NCBI GenBank assembly: GCA_022712235.1
Contig: JALAGW010000060.1
Span: 1-20,354, forward strand
DNA length: 20,354 nt
Origin: Brevundimonas sp.
Lineage (GTDB): Bacteria > Pseudomonadota > Alphaproteobacteria > Caulobacterales > Caulobacteraceae
Direction: 5' to 3'
A program made the position numbers and the translations under genes. This document shows, in pieces, positions 1 through 6,492 of this stretch. The first letter of the stretch is position 1, and every line of letters starts with the position of its first letter. The notes beneath the pieces are model-generated. The model ran no database searches. It was not told where the DNA came from and saw nothing but the letters and a program-made list of their open reading frames with translations.

Positions 1-2
1 CT

Positions 3-368
3 CCCCCGCCGCCGCCGCCGCCGGCCAAGCCGGCCGCGCGTCAGTTCGTGGTCTACTTCGACTGGGATCGCTCGGACCTGACGGCGGAAGCCCGTTCGGT
101 GGTGACGCAAGCCGCCAACTACGCCAAGTCGGGCGCTCCGACCCGTATCCTGGTCGTCGGCCACGCCGACACCTCGGGTAACGCCGCCTACAACCTCGGC
201 CTGTCGAACCGTCGTTCGCGCACCGTCGCCGACGCCCTGGTCGCCCAAGGCGTCAACGGCGGCGTCATCGCCCTCGACGGCAAGGGTGAAACCGCCCTGG
301 CCATGCCCACCGCCGACGGCGTGCGCGAGCCGCTCAACCGTCGCGCAACCATCGACATCAACTTCTAA
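3..368 (+). CDS. OmpA-family outer-membrane protein, C-terminal part (5' end outside window)
   Basis: The frame is open from the window edge, so the start is missing. The visible part begins with a run of seven prolines and an AKPAA-type linker (3-41). A complete OmpA C-terminal domain follows: VVYFDWDRSDLT at its start, then VVGHADTSG, then NLGLSNRRSRTVADAL, which matches the family NxxLSxxRAxxV signature. Domains of this family bind peptidoglycan non-covalently and anchor an outer-membrane or periplasmic protein to the wall. A Pro-rich linker before the domain is common in alphaproteobacterial OmpA-type porins, whose N-terminal part is a beta barrel; that part is not visible here. The family is certain; the nature of the N-terminal half is inferred. 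The gene ends just before a strong terminator, so it is the last gene of its transcript. Confidence 0.9.
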   Translation, partial: PPPPPPPAKPAARQFVVYFDWDRSDLTAEARSVVTQAANYAKSGAPTRILVVGHADTSGNAAYNLGLSNRRSRTVADALVAQGVNGGVIALDGKGETALAMPTADGVREPLNRRATIDINF

Positions 369-425
369 GACACAAAGGGGCAGGTTCGCGCCGGCCCCGA
401 TGATCTTGAAGGTCGATAAGATCAG

Positions 426-460
426 GGGCGGTCGATCCATTCGGGTCGGCCGCCCTTTTT
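426..460 (+). terminator. Rho-independent terminator of the OmpA-family gene
   Basis: A 13-bp stem (426-438 with 443-455, two G-T pairs, no mismatch) closes an ATTC loop and is followed directly by TTTTT (456-460) and then CTTT. It lies about 60 bp after the OmpA stop codon. Confidence 0.9.
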
Positions 461-544
461 CTTTGTCTCCAGTTCGTTAGGTTGACTGGCGAATGTCATG
501 CTTGGGCGCTATCTCGGCCCTGACTGCACCAAGAGGATGAGCGC

Positions 545-1870
545 ATGCGCGTCGCAATGATCGGCACCGGCTACGTCGGGCTTGTTTCCGGGGCCTGTTT
601 CGCCGACTTCGGCCACATTGTGACCTGCGTCGACAAGGACGCGAGCAAGATCGATCAGTTGAACGCCGGCCGGATGCCGATCTATGAGCCGGGGCTTGAA
701 GATCTGGTCGCGGCCAATGTTCGCGACGGGCGCCTGTCCTTCGCACTCGACGGCGGCGAAGCGATTCGTGCGGCTGATGCGGTCTTTATCGCCGTTGGGA
801 CGCCTTCGCGGCGCGGCGACGGCCATGCCGACCTGTCGTATGTCTATGCGGCCGCTGAAGAGATCGCCGACCTGATTCAGGGCTTCACGGTGATCGTCAC
901 AAAGTCAACGGTTCCCGTCGGCACCGGCGACGAGATCGAACGCATCATCCGCGCCCGCCGCCCAGACGCGGATTTCGCCGTCGTCTCCAATCCTGAATTT
1001 CTGCGCGAAGGCGCCGCCATCAGCGACTTCAAGCGCCCCGACCGGGTTGTGGTCGGCCTGGAGGACGAGCGCGCCCGCCCGATCATGGCCGAGCTGTATC
1101 GCCCTTTGAACCTCAATGAGACGCCGATCCTGTTCACCGGCCGCCGCACCTCGGAACTGACCAAATACGCCGCCAACGCCTTCCTGGCGCTGAAGATCAC
1201 CTTCATCAATGAGGTCGCGGACCTATGCGAAAACCTCGGCGCCGACGTGCAGCAGGTGGCGCGCGGCATCGGCCTGGACAACCGCATTGGGTCAAAGTTC
1301 CTGCATGCGGGGCCGGGCTACGGCGGCTCCTGTTTCCCGAAGGACACCCTGGCCCTGGTGCGCACGGCCACTGACGCCGGGGCGCCGCTGCGTCTGATCG
1401 AGACTACGGTCGAGGTCAATGATGCGCGCAAGAAGGCCATGGCCGATCGCGTTGTCGCCGCCCTGGGCGGCACGGACCTGAAGGGTAAGACCGTCGCTCT
1501 GCTGGGTCTCACCTTCAAGCCAAACACGGACGACATGCGCGACGCGCCCTCGCTGGATGTCGCTCCGGCCTTGATCGCCAAGGGGGCGACGGTCCAGGCT
1601 TTCGATCCCGAAGGCATGCACGAAGCAGCCAAGCTGCTTGACGGCGTGGTCTTCCGTGACGGGCCCTATGACGCGGTCGAGGGCGCCGACGTCGTGGTCA
1701 TCCTGACGGAATGGGATCAGTTCCGCGCCCTGGACCTGGACAGGGTCAAGTTGCTGTTGAAGCAGCCGGTCATGGTCGATCTGCGCAACGTCTATCGTCC
1801 AGAGGACATGAAAGCGCGCGGCTTCCATTACAGCTCGATCGGGCGGCCCGAAGGCGTTCGCCAGGGCTGA
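545..1870 (+). CDS. ugd: UDP-glucose 6-dehydrogenase
   Basis: This enzyme oxidises UDP-glucose to UDP-glucuronate with two NAD+, supplying precursors for capsule, exopolysaccharide or lipid A decoration in the cytosol. The 441-residue protein has the usual family length. The N-terminal NAD-binding motif GTGYVGL is at residues 7-13, the FAVVSNPEFLREG block at 144-156, and the catalytic GPGYGGSCFPKD block at 256-267 with nucleophile Cys263. The UDP-binding C-terminal domain includes GLTFKPNTDDMRDAPS. AGAGGA at 532-537 sits seven bases before the ATG and supports this start. A TTGACT hexamer lies at 482-487 and a GCTATCTC sequence at 508-515. They resemble promoter elements, but their spacing is too long to be convincing. 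The gene stands alone between two terminators. Related UDP-mannose or UDP-N-acetyl sugar dehydrogenases share these motifs; the close overall match favours UDP-glucose. Confidence 0.95.
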   Translation: MRVAMIGTGYVGLVSGACFADFGHIVTCVDKDASKIDQLNAGRMPIYEPGLEDLVAANVRDGRLSFALDGGEAIRAADAVFIAVGTPSRRGDGHADLSYVYAAAEEIADLIQGFTVIVTKSTVPVGTGDEIERIIRARRPDADFAVVSNPEFLREGAAISDFKRPDRVVVGLEDERARPIMAELYRPLNLNETPILFTGRRTSELTKYAANAFLALKITFINEVADLCENLGADVQQVARGIGLDNRIGSKFLHAGPGYGGSCFPKDTLALVRTATDAGAPLRLIETTVEVNDARKKAMADRVVAALGGTDLKGKTVALLGLTFKPNTDDMRDAPSLDVAPALIAKGATVQAFDPEGMHEAAKLLDGVVFRDGPYDAVEGADVVVILTEWDQFRALDLDRVKLLLKQPVMVDLRNVYRPEDMKARGFHYSSIGRPEGVRQG

Positions 1871-1876
1871 GGCAAC

Positions 1877-1907
1877 AAAAAAGGGCGGCGCGAAAGCGCC
1901 GCCCTTT
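1877..1907. terminator. Bidirectional terminator between ugd and the OmpA-like lipoprotein gene
   Basis: A perfect 9-bp stem (1883-1891 with 1896-1904) carries a GAAA loop. It is flanked by six A at 1877-1882 and TTT at 1905-1907. Read on the minus strand it is a textbook terminator with a T6 tract for the gene ending at 1929; read on the plus strand it has a shorter T tract for ugd. Confidence 0.85.
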
Positions 1908-1928
1908 GTCGTTCGGGGGAGAGCCGGA

Positions 1929-2603
1929 TCAGCCCGTGAAGGGACGGATCAGAATCTCGACGCGGCGGTTCTTGGCCTTGCCGTCGACCGTGGTGTTGTC
2001 GGCGATCGGATTGCGCGCGCTGTTACCGGCGACATAGAGGCGCTCGCGGATCACGCCGCGGTCGATCAGGTAGGAGGCGACCGACGAGGCGCGACGTTCT
2101 GACAGGGGCTGGTTGATCGCATCGCCGCCCGAGGAGTCCGTGTGACCGATGACGTCGACCAACGAGCGATCATAATCCTGAAGCACGCGCGCCACGTCGT
2201 CGAGGACGGGCAGGAAGCGGCTGTCGAGGCTGGACTGATTGGTGGCGAAGGTCACGTCCGACGGCATGCGCAGCACCAGGGTGTCGCCCTGACGGGCGAC
2301 GCCGACGCCGGTGCCGGAAAGCTCGGCTTCGAGGGCGCGTTGCTGGCGGTCCATGTACTGGCCCACGCCCGCCCCGGCCAGCGCGCCGATGCCGGCGCCG
2401 ATCAGGGCGTTCTTGCGGCCCTGTTCGCCATTCGAAGTGTTGGTCAGATAGCCCAGCAGGGCACCGCCCAGGGCGCCGGCGATGGCGCCCGTGCCGGTGT
2501 TGTTGCGGTTCGGCGTCGAGCTGTAGGGATCGGTCGTGGTGCAGGCCGCAGCGCCGAGCATGGCGGCGATGCTGACGCTGGCGACGATAAGCTTGGCGCG
2601 CAT
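1929..2603 (-). CDS. OmpA-family lipoprotein with glycine-zipper segment (YiaD-like)
   Basis: This 224-residue protein has a lipoprotein signal peptide ending in GAAAC, with Cys21 as the predicted lipidated residue. Residues of about 37-85 form a Gly/Ala-rich glycine-zipper segment (GAIAGALGGALLG, IGAGIGALAGAGVG). Residues of about 108-224 form an OmpA C-terminal peptidoglycan-binding domain with VIGHTDSSG and NQPLSERRASSVASYL. This architecture is that of YiaD-like outer-membrane lipoproteins, which tether the outer membrane to the wall; glycine-zipper segments insert into membranes or oligomerise. AAGGA ten bases before the ATG supports the start. It is monocistronic, divergent from hsp20 and convergent with ugd. 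A stress role beside the heat-shock gene is possible, but the sequence does not show it. Confidence 0.9.
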   Translation of the reverse strand: MRAKLIVASVSIAAMLGAAACTTTDPYSSTPNRNNTGTGAIAGALGGALLGYLTNTSNGEQGRKNALIGAGIGALAGAGVGQYMDRQQRALEAELSGTGVGVARQGDTLVLRMPSDVTFATNQSSLDSRFLPVLDDVARVLQDYDRSLVDVIGHTDSSGGDAINQPLSERRASSVASYLIDRGVIRERLYVAGNSARNPIADNTTVDGKAKNRRVEILIRPFTG

Positions 2604-2742
2604 GGGGTGTCCTTTCGAAATAGCTGTCAGGCCGCAAAACGTAGCCCTACAGTGAAGGTTCCAACCTGTATGTCACGTGAACGGCGGCGAGGCCTAGCCA
2701 CACGGTTGACCGCGCCGCCGCCCATAACCATTTGTTGCAAAC

Positions 2743-2807
2743 GGTCGCGCGCCCTTGCCGCTCTCTGGGAGGATGCGGACGACCGGGTCGCTTGTTTGCG
2801 AGGACCG
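2743..2807 (+). promoter_or_regulatory. ROSE-like RNA thermometer in the hsp20 leader (predicted)
   Basis: The last leader hairpin is GGTC (2786-2789), a bulged G (2790), CTTG (2791-2794), loop TTTG, CGAG (2799-2802) and GACC (2803-2806), one base before the ATG. The right arm contains the ribosome-binding site (GAGG at 2800-2803), so the folded form hides it. The left arm carries TCGCT at 2788-2792, which fits the conserved UYGCU anti-Shine-Dalgarno motif of ROSE elements. Its G is bulged opposite AGGA, as in that family. A second possible hairpin upstream is closed by GGTCG (2743-2747) with CGACC (2780-2784). ROSE elements are known to precede alphaproteobacterial class A hsp20 genes. No convincing heat-shock promoter could be assigned. 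The TTGAC at 2706-2710 and CCCAT at 2721-2725 are too closely spaced to trust. Confidence 0.7.
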
Positions 2808-3227
2808 ATGACGACACGCACCATCCTGTTCGACAGTCCCTTCCTGCTGGGCTTCGATCATACCCGCGCCCTGATCGACCGTGCGGCCAAGGCGGCGGCC
2901 GAGAGCTACCCGCCCTATAACGTCGAGCAGCGCGGCGAGGCGGCGGTGCGTATCAGTCTGGCCGTGGCCGGGTTTGCGCCCGAGGAATTGGCGATCACCC
3001 TGGAAGGCCGTCAACTGACCATCGCCGGCAAGCGCGACGATGCGGGCAAGGGAGAGCAGGCCTTCCTGCATCGCGGCATAGCGGCGCGCGGCTTCGTCCG
3101 CAGCTTCGTCCTGGCGGACGGGCTGGAGGTGGCCGAGGCCAGGCTGGAGCACGGCCTGCTGCACGTCGATCTGATCCGGCCCGCGCAGGAGCGCCAGATT
3201 CGGCGCATTCCCATCACGACGGGCTGA
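2808..3227 (+). CDS. Small heat-shock protein, class A Hsp20 (IbpA-like)
   Basis: This is an ATP-independent holdase that binds unfolding proteins in the cytosol until Hsp70 or ClpB refolds them. It has 139 residues from the ATG at 2808. It shows the class A alphaproteobacterial features: SPFLLGFD near the N terminus, YPPYNVE at the start of the alpha-crystallin domain, ISLAVAGFAPEEL, GLLHVDL, and a C-terminal IxI-type tail (RRIPI) that docks subunits into oligomers. The frame stays open far upstream (to 2142). The family N terminus and the ribosome-binding site GAGG at 2800-2803 place the start at 2808. Expression is probably controlled by temperature through the leader described at 2743-2807. 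A DUF1150 gene follows after 60 bp. Confidence 0.93.
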   Translation: MTTRTILFDSPFLLGFDHTRALIDRAAKAAAESYPPYNVEQRGEAAVRISLAVAGFAPEELAITLEGRQLTIAGKRDDAGKGEQAFLHRGIAARGFVRSFVLADGLEVAEARLEHGLLHVDLIRPAQERQIRRIPITTG

Positions 3228-3238
3228 AATCAGCCGTC

Positions 3239-3263
3239 GAACCGCCCGGCTGGCCGGGCGTTC
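3239..3263 (+). promoter_or_regulatory. Hairpin between hsp20 and the DUF1150 gene
   Basis: An 8-2-8 perfect inverted repeat (3243-3250 with 3253-3260) is extended by GAA/TTC at the ends with one unpaired C. It lies 11 bases before the Shine-Dalgarno sequence of the next gene. No T tract follows (TTCAGTC), so it is more likely a processing, stability or weak attenuation structure than a full terminator. Its function is not known from the sequence. Confidence 0.45.
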
Positions 3264-3287
3264 AGTCAAGCGTAAGGAGGCGGTCTT

Positions 3288-3542
3288 ATGACGCCGATGA
3301 TGAACAAGACAGAATTCGCGGGCCTGGGCGCGCCTGACCTGGTTTACGTGCGCGCCATTCGGGCTTCGGACCTGATGGAAGACGCCCATGTCGAGGTAGG
3401 CCCCGGCGTCGATCTTGATCCCGATCAGGTTCTTTACGCCGTCCACGGCGCTGACGGCGAGCGCCTGGCGGTCATGCTGGACCGCGAGACAGCCTTCGCC
3501 GCCGCGGCCGCACACGAGCTGGAGCCTGTCTCAGTTCACTAA
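3288..3542 (+). CDS. DUF1150 family protein
   Basis: This small acidic protein of 84 residues has the DUF1150 pattern: a start like NKTEFAGLGAPDLVYVR, a middle DLDPDQVLYAVHGADGERLAV, and an end DRETAFAAAAAHEL. The family has no assigned biochemical function. It is confined largely to Alphaproteobacteria and is often found just after an hsp20 gene, as here, so it may work with or be co-induced with the small heat-shock protein (inference). A very strong Shine-Dalgarno sequence, AAGGAGG (3274-3280), is seven bases before the ATG at 3288. Two further ATGs at 3297 and 3300 are less well placed. There is no signal peptide and no membrane segment, so it is probably cytosolic. Confidence 0.85.
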   Translation: MTPMMNKTEFAGLGAPDLVYVRAIRASDLMEDAHVEVGPGVDLDPDQVLYAVHGADGERLAVMLDRETAFAAAAAHELEPVSVH

Positions 3543-3549
3543 TTTGGGC

Positions 3550-3593
3550 GCTGCCGGCTTTGGCCGCTGCCGGCTCGCCGTCAGGCGCGAGCC
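3550..3593. repeat. Short direct repeat and hairpin between convergent genes
   Basis: GCTGCCGGC occurs twice (3550-3558 and 3566-3574). A 7-bp inverted repeat follows (GGCTCGC 3572-3578, GCGAGCC 3587-3593). The element lies between the convergent DUF1150 and ptsN genes and may end transcription there, but it lacks a T tract. Confidence 0.3.
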
Positions 3594-3600
3594 GTGAGGC

Positions 3601-4065
3601 TCAGGCGGCGGCGACCGGCGCGTCCTTGACGAACAGGGCGCGCACGGCGTCGATGGTGCGGGCCTGACGCAAGTGCTCGCGCAACTCCGGCGAACGCATG
3701 GCGCGCGAAACCGCCGCCAGGGCCCGCAGGTGCTCGGCGCCGGCGTTCAGCGGCGCGAACAGGGCGAACAGCAGGTCCACGGGCCGGTCGTCTAGCGACT
3801 CATAGGCCACCGGCGTCTCCAGCCGCACGAAGACGGCGCAGACGCGATCCAGATCCTTGATGCGCGCGTGGGGCACGGCGACGCCGGAGCCGAGGCCCGT
3901 CGAGCCGAGCGCTTCACGCTCCAGCAGGGCTTCCAGCGCCCGATCTTCATCTATGCCCAGGGCCACGGACGCGGCCTCGGCCACGGTGTGCAGCGCCTGA
4001 CGCTTGGATGACACGCCGCCCCGCAGGACGATCCCGCCCGCCGACAGCAAATCAGCGATGTCCAT
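3601..4065 (-). CDS. ptsN: PTS IIA-like nitrogen-regulatory protein (EIIA-Ntr)
   Basis: This is the terminal phosphoacceptor of the nitrogen phosphotransferase system (PtsP, NPr, EIIA-Ntr). It has no sugar-transport role and regulates targets such as potassium uptake and stress responses. The 154-residue protein has the PTS EIIA type 2 fold. The phosphorylated histidine is in GVAVPHARI (His66), preceded by the family block LLEREALGSTGLGSG. The start ATG follows a weak GGGGT. It lies 77 bp after hpf on the same strand, in the well-known rpoN-hpf-ptsN order. That order, rather than residues alone, separates it from fructose-type IIA domains. Confidence 0.93.
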   Translation of the reverse strand: MDIADLLSAGGIVLRGGVSSKRQALHTVAEAASVALGIDEDRALEALLEREALGSTGLGSGVAVPHARIKDLDRVCAVFVRLETPVAYESLDDRPVDLLFALFAPLNAGAEHLRALAAVSRAMRSPELREHLRQARTIDAVRALFVKDAPVAAA

Positions 4066-4142
4066 AATGACCCCGAAAACTCGAACCCGACATTGCGGAA
4101 GGGCGAGGCGTCTTTAGCGCCTTCACCCTCCGCGTGGAAGCC

Positions 4143-4790
4143 TTACGACCCCGCGCCGGTCTTCGCCTTGAGCGTCCGCTCAGGATCGCTCCAGCCGACA
4201 TTGCCGTCCGGCCGCCGATAAACGACCGACAGGCCGCCGTGCGCCGCGTTGCGGAACATGACGAGCGGATAGCCCGTCATGTCCAGTTCGAGCACGGCGC
4301 GGCCGACGGTGATGGTGCGGATTTCCGATTCGGTCTCGGCGATGACCATGCCGACGGGCGGGGGCTCATCGGGGGCTCCGGCGTCGCCGAAGGCCTCGTC
4401 CTCGACCGTGTCGGGATTGCGGAAGACGGTCAGGGCTGCGACCTCGCGGGCCGCGTTCTCGGTCTTCTCGGGTGACAGGCCCTTGGGACCGATGTGGTGA
4501 TCCTTCAGGCGACGCTTGTAGCGGCGCACACGCTTCTCGAGCTTGTCCAGGCTGTCCGAGAAACCGGCATGGGCGTCGCCGCCGAAACCCGTGGTCACCA
4601 GGCTCTGGCCCGAGGCCAGGCGAACCCAGCAATCGACGCGGAAGCCGTGGCGGTCCTTGGACACCACGACCTCGGCGTTTTCGCCGCCACGGGCGAAATA
4701 CTTGCCGACTCCCTCTTCGAGTTCCTGGGAGATGCGCGAGCTTAGCGCTTCGCCGACATCCACTTGCTTGCCGCTGACTTGGATCTGCAT
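4143..4790 (-). CDS. hpf: Long-form ribosome hibernation promoting factor
   Basis: The protein binds the 30S subunit in slow growth and dimerises 70S particles into inactive 100S ribosomes. From the ATG at 4790 it has 215 residues. Residues 1-100 are the S30AE domain (MQIQVSGKQVDVGEAL at the start, a KRVRRYKRRLKDHH basic helix at the end). An acidic and Pro-rich linker covers about 110-150. Residues of about 155-207 form the C-terminal dimerisation domain of long HPF (VGRAVLELDMTGYPLVMFRN, NVGWSDPE). The open frame reaches a GTG at 4835, and a second ATG lies at 4796; none of the three has a Shine-Dalgarno sequence. The MQIQVSGKQ start matches the family best. It sits between rpoN and ptsN, which suits control by nutrient status. 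Confidence 0.92.
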   Translation of the reverse strand: MQIQVSGKQVDVGEALSSRISQELEEGVGKYFARGGENAEVVVSKDRHGFRVDCWVRLASGQSLVTTGFGGDAHAGFSDSLDKLEKRVRRYKRRLKDHHIGPKGLSPEKTENAAREVAALTVFRNPDTVEDEAFGDAGAPDEPPPVGMVIAETESEIRTITVGRAVLELDMTGYPLVMFRNAAHGGLSVVYRRPDGNVGWSDPERTLKAKTGAGS

Positions 4791-4800
4791 GCACATAGAA

Positions 4801-4814
4801 CGCGACGGGTCGCG
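4801..4814. promoter_or_regulatory. 6-2-6 dyad immediately upstream of hpf
   Basis: CGCGAC-GG-GTCGCG lies 10 bases upstream of the hpf start at 4790. On the minus strand it sits between a TTGACA hexamer (4820-4825) and a TTCTAT hexamer ending four bases before the ATG. It may be an operator or part of a promoter. The dyad is seen directly; its role is inferred. Confidence 0.35.
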
Positions 4815-4866
4815 TTTGGTGTCAACGCCGATCACCGATTTGTGGTGACGCTTCGCCGCAGCGTGA

Positions 4867-6381
4867 TCAGCCGGCCTTCATTAACCGGCGGCGCTGGACA
4901 GAGGACGGAATTCTAAGAGCTTCTCGGTATTTCGCCACGGTGCGCCGGGCGATGTCGATGCCGGTTTCATTGAGGATTTCGACGATCCGGTCATCGCTCA
5001 GGACGTCGCCGTCGGCGGCTTCCCCGTCGATCATGGTCTTGATCTTGTGACGGACGGCTTCGGCCGAGTGAAGCGCCCCGCCGTCCGACGACTGAATGGC
5101 GGCGGTGAAGAAGAATTTCAGTTCGAAAACCCCGCGCGGCGTGGCGACATACTTGTTCGAGGTGACGCGACTGACCGTCGATTCGTGCATCTCGATGGCG
5201 TCGGCCACGGTCTTCAGCGTCAGGGGGCGCAGGAACTCGACCCCGAAGGCGAGGAAGGCGTCCTGCTGACGCACGATTTCCGAGGCGACCTTGAGAATGG
5301 TCCTGGCGCGCTGATCCAGCGACTTGACCAGCCAGCTGGCCTGGGCGGCGCATTCCGCCACGAAGGCCTTTTCGGTCTCGGAGCGGGCCCCGGCGGCCAC
5401 GACGCCGTGGTAGCGCTTGTCCATCAGCAAACGGGGCAGGGTGTCGCTGTTCAGCTCGACGCGCCAGCCGCCGGCCGGATCGGGACGGACATGGACGTCG
5501 GGCACGACCGTCTGGGCGGGCTCGCCGCCGAAGCCGGCGCCGGGGCGCGGCGTCAGGCCCTTCAGCTCGGCGATCATCTCGGCCAGGTCCTCGGCGTCGA
5601 CGCCGCAGACCTTGCGTAGGGCGGCCAGGTCGCGTCGCGCCAGCAGCTCCAGATTGTCCAGCAGGGCCGCCATGGCCGGGTCGAAACGATTGCGCTCGAT
5701 CAGTTGCAGTTTCAGGCACTCGGGCGCCGAGCGGGCCATGACGCCGGTCGGCTCGAACCCGTGGCAGACGGTCAGCACCGCCTCGATCCGTTCCAGATCC
5801 ACGCCCAGGCGATCAGCGATCTCTTGCAATTCGCCGCGCAGATAACCGCCTTCGTCGGTGGCGTCGATCAGGGTCAGGGCGATGGCGTGGTCGGCGGGGC
5901 TGAACCCGGCGGAGGAGGCCTGGGCCTGAAGATGCTCCCACAGGGTCAGGTCGCGCGTGTCGGGCCGCTCCAGGCTCTCGCCGTCCAGACCGCCGCCTCC
6001 GCCCGTGCGGGACCAGTCGGACAGGCCGGGCTGTTCGCCGACCTCGCCCGCATCGCGCTTGCGGTCGACGTCGCGTTCGCCGGGGGCGTCGTCGTAGAGG
6101 TCGTCGGTGCGGGCGTCCAGGGCGCTTTCGGCCTCGCCCGAGGGTTCGGTGAACTGCAGTTCAGCGCTGTCGCCGGAGGCCGTCGTCTCGATGGGAGCGG
6201 CCTCGATCTCGGCGCCGGCCTCGCCCTCGTCGCGTTGCAGCAGGGGATTCCGTTCCAGTTCGCCCTCGATGAAGGCTTCCAGCTCGAGATTCGACAGCTG
6301 CAGCAGCTTGATCGCCTGCTGCAGCTGGGGCGTGATGACCAGCCCCTGACCCTGTCTGACCTCCAGCCTCTGACCGATCAC
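4867..6381 (-). CDS. rpoN: RNA polymerase sigma-54 factor
   Basis: Sigma-54 directs RNA polymerase to -24/-12 promoters, which open only with an AAA+ enhancer-binding protein. In Caulobacter relatives these include flagellar and stalk genes. The 504-residue protein has region I (residues 1-50, Gln- and Leu-rich, TPQLQQAIKLLQLSNLELEAF), an acidic region II (about 51-130), the core-binding domain, a helix-turn-helix near TVADAIEMHESTVSRVTSNK, and the diagnostic RpoN box ARRTVAKYRE at 478-487. The start is GTG. GGAGG lies 13 bases upstream, longer than ideal, and no in-frame ATG exists nearby. The 111-bp gap to lptB contains a 6-3-6 inverted repeat (6459-6473). hpf and ptsN follow on the same strand, the classic arrangement. 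Confidence 0.96.
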   Translation of the reverse strand: MIGQRLEVRQGQGLVITPQLQQAIKLLQLSNLELEAFIEGELERNPLLQRDEGEAGAEIEAAPIETTASGDSAELQFTEPSGEAESALDARTDDLYDDAPGERDVDRKRDAGEVGEQPGLSDWSRTGGGGGLDGESLERPDTRDLTLWEHLQAQASSAGFSPADHAIALTLIDATDEGGYLRGELQEIADRLGVDLERIEAVLTVCHGFEPTGVMARSAPECLKLQLIERNRFDPAMAALLDNLELLARRDLAALRKVCGVDAEDLAEMIAELKGLTPRPGAGFGGEPAQTVVPDVHVRPDPAGGWRVELNSDTLPRLLMDKRYHGVVAAGARSETEKAFVAECAAQASWLVKSLDQRARTILKVASEIVRQQDAFLAFGVEFLRPLTLKTVADAIEMHESTVSRVTSNKYVATPRGVFELKFFFTAAIQSSDGGALHSAEAVRHKIKTMIDGEAADGDVLSDDRIVEILNETGIDIARRTVAKYREALRIPSSVQRRRLMKAG

Positions 6382-6458
6382 GGCGTCTTCAATCCCTCCG
6401 GCGGGCGAATGTGGCCCGGTTCTTGCTGGGATCGTGCGGCAGAGACCTTAACGTCTGG

Positions 6459-6473
6459 CGAACGGCTCGTTCG
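6459..6473. other. 6-3-6 inverted repeat upstream of rpoN
   Basis: CGAACG-GCT-CGTTCG lies in the 111-bp space between lptB and rpoN. No T tract follows on either strand, so it is not a clear terminator. It may be a regulatory site or an mRNA hairpin between the two genes. Confidence 0.3.
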
Positions 6474-6492
6474 GCAAGCGTCGGTTCGCGCC

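Noticed and set aside
3..23. CCG triplet run at the window start as a simple sequence repeat
   Set aside because: It encodes the proline linker of the OmpA-family protein. A phase-variable role cannot be claimed from one copy, and a triplet run keeps the frame.
2142..2807. A longer hsp20 product starting at 2142
   Set aside because: The extension runs antisense through the OmpA-like lipoprotein gene. The family N terminus and ribosome-binding site are at 2808.
6459..6473. LexA-type site upstream of rpoN (GAAC, five bases, GTTC)
   Set aside because: Alphaproteobacterial LexA sites are direct repeats of GTTC with seven bases between, and Gram-positive sites have four bases between halves. The spacing fits neither.
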